Assembly (NCBI RefSeq): GCF_014648675.1 | Contig: NZ_BMRO01000014.1 | Span: 1 to 60,349, forward strand | Origin: Actinomadura livida | Lineage (GTDB): Bacteria > Actinomycetota > Actinomycetes > Streptosporangiales > Streptosporangiaceae | DNA: 60,349 nt | Direction: 5' to 3' | Part shown: one piece after another, positions 58,269 through 60,349 of the stretch | Position numbering within the stretch: position 1 is the stretch's first letter | How the letters are laid out: the number at the start of each line of letters is the position of its first letter | Translations under genes and position numbers: made by a program | Notes under the pieces: model-generated | Database searches by the model: none | Seen by the model: only the letters and a program-made list of their open reading frames with translations | Told to the model about the DNA's origin: nothing

Positions 58269-58892
58269 TCAGGGGCGCTCGTCGCCGGCGGGGGCGGTGG
58301 GGACGTCGTCCGGGGGCGGAGTCTCCTTGGGACGGCGCGGAGGCGGCGGCGGGGGGAGCGTCTTCTCCTCGGGCTGCGGGTTCTTGTTGGGGAAGATCAT
58401 CTCGCAGACTTCGAGATAGAGCTGCTCGGGGTAGGGCAGGTAGTCCACGTTGGTGAGGGCCTGGTCCTGGCCGGCGGACTCCAGGATGAACTCGCCGTAG
58501 CCGAGCATCCGGCCCGCGATCGTCCGCTTGAAGCTCATGTCGGTGACCTTGGCCAGCGGCATCATCGCGACCTTGCGGGTGATGAGCCCGGTGGTCAGCA
58601 GCATCCGCTGGTTGGTGATGACGAAGTAGTCGACGGACCATTCCGCGACCCGCCACACGAACCACGCCAGCAGGATCAGCCAGCCCCACCAGATCCAGCT
58701 GATCACCGCGCCCGCGTCGCTCGCGACGGTGTTGCTCAGCACCCCCGCGATGATCAGGCCGCCGAGGACGAGGCCGACCGGGACCATCAGCACGGCCGGG
58801 TGCCGCCGCACCGTGATCACCTGGTTCTCGTGCGGCAGCAGGTACTTGTTCACCGAGGCCGGCGCGGAGTCGCCGGGAGTGACGAGCCTCAT
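58269..58892 (-). CDS. PH-domain (bPH2/YdbT-like) membrane protein
   Basis: 207 residues from ATG 58892, overlapping the stop of the small gene before it (ATGA). Two membrane helices (AVLMVPVGLVLGGLIIAGVL, IWWGWLILLAWFVWRVAEW) precede a bacterial PH domain (SVDYFVITNQRMLLTTGLIT, RKVAMMPLAKVTDMSFKRTI, GYGEFILESAGQDQALTNVD). The C-terminus is Pro-rich. bPH proteins of this type are common membrane proteins with unknown ligand. Confidence 0.88.
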   Translation of the reverse strand: MRLVTPGDSAPASVNKYLLPHENQVITVRRHPAVLMVPVGLVLGGLIIAGVLSNTVASDAGAVISWIWWGWLILLAWFVWRVAEWSVDYFVITNQRMLLTTGLITRKVAMMPLAKVTDMSFKRTIAGRMLGYGEFILESAGQDQALTNVDYLPYPEQLYLEVCEMIFPNKNPQPEEKTLPPPPPPRRPKETPPPDDVPTAPAGDERP

Positions 58893-59047
58893 GCGAGCGC
58901 GTTGACGAAGGTGGCCAGGGAACCGGCGGCGGAGGCGATGCCGTTCGCGGCCGACTCCACCGACTGCGCCGCGCCGTCCGGCTGGTTGATCACGTAGAAC
59001 GCCACGAAGGCCACTGCGGCCCACGTCATGTACTTCTTGGCGGGCAC
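58889..59047 (-). CDS. Small membrane-associated protein
   Basis: 52 residues from GTG 59047 with GGGAGG upstream. It reads MPAKKYMTWAAVAFVAFYVI, then NQPDGAAQSVESAANGI and SAAGSLATFVNALA. One N-terminal membrane helix is followed by an Ala-rich amphipathic segment. Its TGA overlaps the ATG of the PH-domain gene. The same tiny gene precedes bPH genes in many actinomycetes. Confidence 0.85.
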   Translation of the reverse strand: MPAKKYMTWAAVAFVAFYVINQPDGAAQSVESAANGIASAAGSLATFVNALA

Positions 59048-59122
59048 GGCAGCCTCCCGGAGCGTTGACCCACGGACCCCGGGTTCAGTTTCGCACAGCC
59101 CGAACGACCGTCAAAGCAAGGG

Positions 59123-59383
59123 CTATGGCGCGTTGTCGAGCGATGAACGTCGCGCCTTGCGGCGCTTCTCGGCGGCGACCGTGGCGAGCACCTCCAGGTG
59201 CCTGCGCGCGATCCGTTCGACGAGGTCGGGCGGTGCCGCCCCGGTGACCTCCTCGGCCCCGTGCCACGCGGCGGAGACGCACCGGTCCACCGTGTCGGCG
59301 GGGTGCACTCCCTCGAACTCCTCGGCGAGCCGCTCGCCGATCGCCGTGTAGCGCGGCGGGCCGCCGTCCCCTGGGTGAGCCAT
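59123..59383 (-). CDS. Small conserved protein, three-helix bundle type
   Basis: 86 residues from ATG 59383 after GAGGA. Pattern YTAIGERLAEEFEGVHPADT, then VDRCVSAAWHGAEEVTGAAP and PDLVERIARRHLEVLATVAA. It resembles the three-helix bundle dimerisation domain proteins common in actinomycetes (L-x2-E-F, x-V-x2-C-V-x2-A, L-V-E-R-x-A-R-x-x-L). Function unknown. Confidence 0.7.
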   Translation of the reverse strand: MAHPGDGGPPRYTAIGERLAEEFEGVHPADTVDRCVSAAWHGAEEVTGAAPPDLVERIARRHLEVLATVAAEKRRKARRSSLDNAP

Positions 59384-59546
59384 GACATGTCCTCGATCGA
59401 GCTTGCTCGCACCGCCCGGTCCGTAACGGTCCCCTGTGCCGGGACGGTGGAGGGGAACGCGCGGAGGCGCTCCGTAGCGCTCTCGTACCCTCAGGCGGAG
59501 GGAACGAACATCGCAGGTCAGGTCGGCGGCGGCCGGGAGGCCACGG

Positions 59547-60185
59547 TCAGACGACCCCGTAGAGGCGGTCTCCGGCGTCGCCGAGGCCCGGCATGATGAA
59601 GCCCTGCTCGTTGAGGTGGGAGTCGATCGCGGCCGTCACGACCCGGACCGGCGCCGAGGTGTCGGCGAACGACTGCTCCAGCAGCTTCAGCCCCTCGGGG
59701 GCGGCGAGCAGGCAGATGGCGGTGACGCCGTCGGCGCCGCGGTCGAACAGCAGCTGGATCGCGGCGGCGAGCGTCCCGCCGGTCGCGAGCATCGGGTCGA
59801 GGACGTAGCACTGCCGGCCGGACAGGTCGTCCGGCAGCCGCGTCGCGTAGGTCTGGGCCTGCAGCGTCCCCTCGTCGCGGATCATCCCGAGGAAGCCGAC
59901 CTCGGCGGTGGGCAGCAGCCGCGTCATGCCGTCGAGCATCCCCAGCCCGGCGCGCAGGATCGGGACGACGAGCGGCTTCGGGCTCGCCAGCTGGACGCCG
60001 CGCGTCGGGACGAGGGGGGTCTCGACGGTGGCCTCGGTGACCCGCACGTCCCGGGTGGCCTCGTAGGCCAGCAGGGTGACCAGTTCGTCGGCCAGGCGGC
60101 GGAACGTGGGGGAATCGGTGCGGACGTCCCGCAGCGTGGTGAGCTTGTGCGCGACGAGGGGGTGGTCGACGGCGAGGGTCTGCAT
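59547..60185 (-). CDS. upp: Uracil phosphoribosyltransferase
   Basis: 212 residues from ATG 60185 (MQTLAVDHPLVAHKLTTLRD). The PRPP-binding loop is VLDPMLATGGTLAAAIQLL, and the family marks DSPTFRRLADELVTLLAYEA, VPILRAGLGMLDGMTRLLP and GFIMPGLGDAGDRLYGV (uracil-binding C-terminus, usually Y/F-I-x-P-G-L-G-D-A-G-D-R) are all present. It converts uracil and PRPP to UMP in pyrimidine salvage. No uraA permease is adjacent. The start is chosen by the family N-terminus; the frame is open to 60203. Confidence 0.96.
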   Translation of the reverse strand: MQTLAVDHPLVAHKLTTLRDVRTDSPTFRRLADELVTLLAYEATRDVRVTEATVETPLVPTRGVQLASPKPLVVPILRAGLGMLDGMTRLLPTAEVGFLGMIRDEGTLQAQTYATRLPDDLSGRQCYVLDPMLATGGTLAAAIQLLFDRGADGVTAICLLAAPEGLKLLEQSFADTSAPVRVVTAAIDSHLNEQGFIMPGLGDAGDRLYGVV

Positions 60186-60269
60186 GCGCTCACCGTAGCC
60201 CACCGGCCGTGATCGGCCGGACGGCGCCGAAACAGGATAGGACGCCGCTGAGCTGGGCAGTATGGCGGT

Positions 60270-60349
60270 ATGAACAGGCAGAGCGATCAGCAGCCGGAAG
60301 GTCCGGCGCGGGCCCGGGAGTCCGTGCCCGACCCACCTGGGACCGCGGC
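60270..60349 (+). CDS. Start of an unidentified gene, cut by the window edge
   Basis: An open frame starts ATG 60270 (MNRQSDQQPEGPARA...), divergent from upp, and runs off the edge. The first 26 codons are hydrophilic. A TATGGC hexamer at 60261-60266 could be its -10, giving a nearly leaderless transcript. The product cannot be named. Confidence 0.35.
   Translation, partial: MNRQSDQQPEGPARARESVPDPPGTA

Noticed and set aside
1..60349. CRISPR array or IS element
   Set aside because: No regularly spaced direct repeats with unique spacers and no transposase or terminal inverted repeats were seen; the 54-bp repeats at 34147 are contiguous and lack spacers.

Overview
The window comes from a high-GC Gram-positive chromosome, most likely an actinomycete of the Actinomadura/Thermomonosporaceae or Streptosporangiales type. 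The evidence is the very high third-position GC, common GTG/TTG starts, several leaderless promoters (a TANNNT hexamer about 7 nt before the start codon), a tRNA without an encoded CCA, and typical actinobacterial families (SARP regulator, DUF6879, CU044_5270, HxlR, DUF5063, XRE-TPR). It also carries the conserved ffs-dnaX-ybaB-recR-DUF5063 block with lysC nearby. The genus is an inference.

Left part (1-22.0 kb): a mobile, defence-type island. In order it holds a broken DUF6879 gene pair; a PglW-like NERD/double-kinase protein (the kinase of BREX type 2/Pgl) without the rest of BREX; a divergent operon of an unknown 584-aa protein and a phospholipase-D-like protein; a very large STAND-type NTPase-TPR protein fused to an APH-like kinase; an FkbM methyltransferase; a possible SAVMC3_10250/DUF7019-like protein; a seven-zinc-ribbon protein with a GIY-YIG-like nuclease core; a frameshifted relic integrase; an OLD-family ATPase/Toprim nuclease; and an apparently intact tyrosine integrase. 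Immediately right of that integrase (21957-21999) lies a copy of the 3' part of a tRNA-Pro(CGG), from the anticodon loop to the discriminator. Its orientation makes it the right attachment end of an element extending leftwards beyond the window. I infer that everything from position 1 to about 22.0 kb is one integrated island.

Middle part (22-44.6 kb): ordinary lineage-specific chromosome. It contains a DUF1707 protein, an ankyrin/DUF6461-like protein, an ECF sigma factor with its CU044_5270 partner, a lipoprotein amidase, an alpha/beta hydrolase divergent from a SARP regulator, and metG preceded by what looks like a Met-codon leader-peptide attenuator. Further right are a catalase, a diaminopropionate ammonia-lyase-like enzyme divergent from a LysR regulator, a MerR regulator, an S9 peptidase, a secreted M15-like protein and a TetR regulator. 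Relic sequences (a BTAD fragment near 24.2 kb) and short hairpin repeats sit between genes.

Right part (44.8-60.3 kb): core genes. These are aspartokinase lysC; an MFS exporter with a divergent HxlR regulator; recR, ybaB, dnaX and the SRP RNA; tRNA-Ser(GGA); an XRE-TPR regulator; a bacterial PH-domain membrane protein with a tiny overlapping partner; and upp. Calls rest on reading the sequence and family recognition only; no database search was run.
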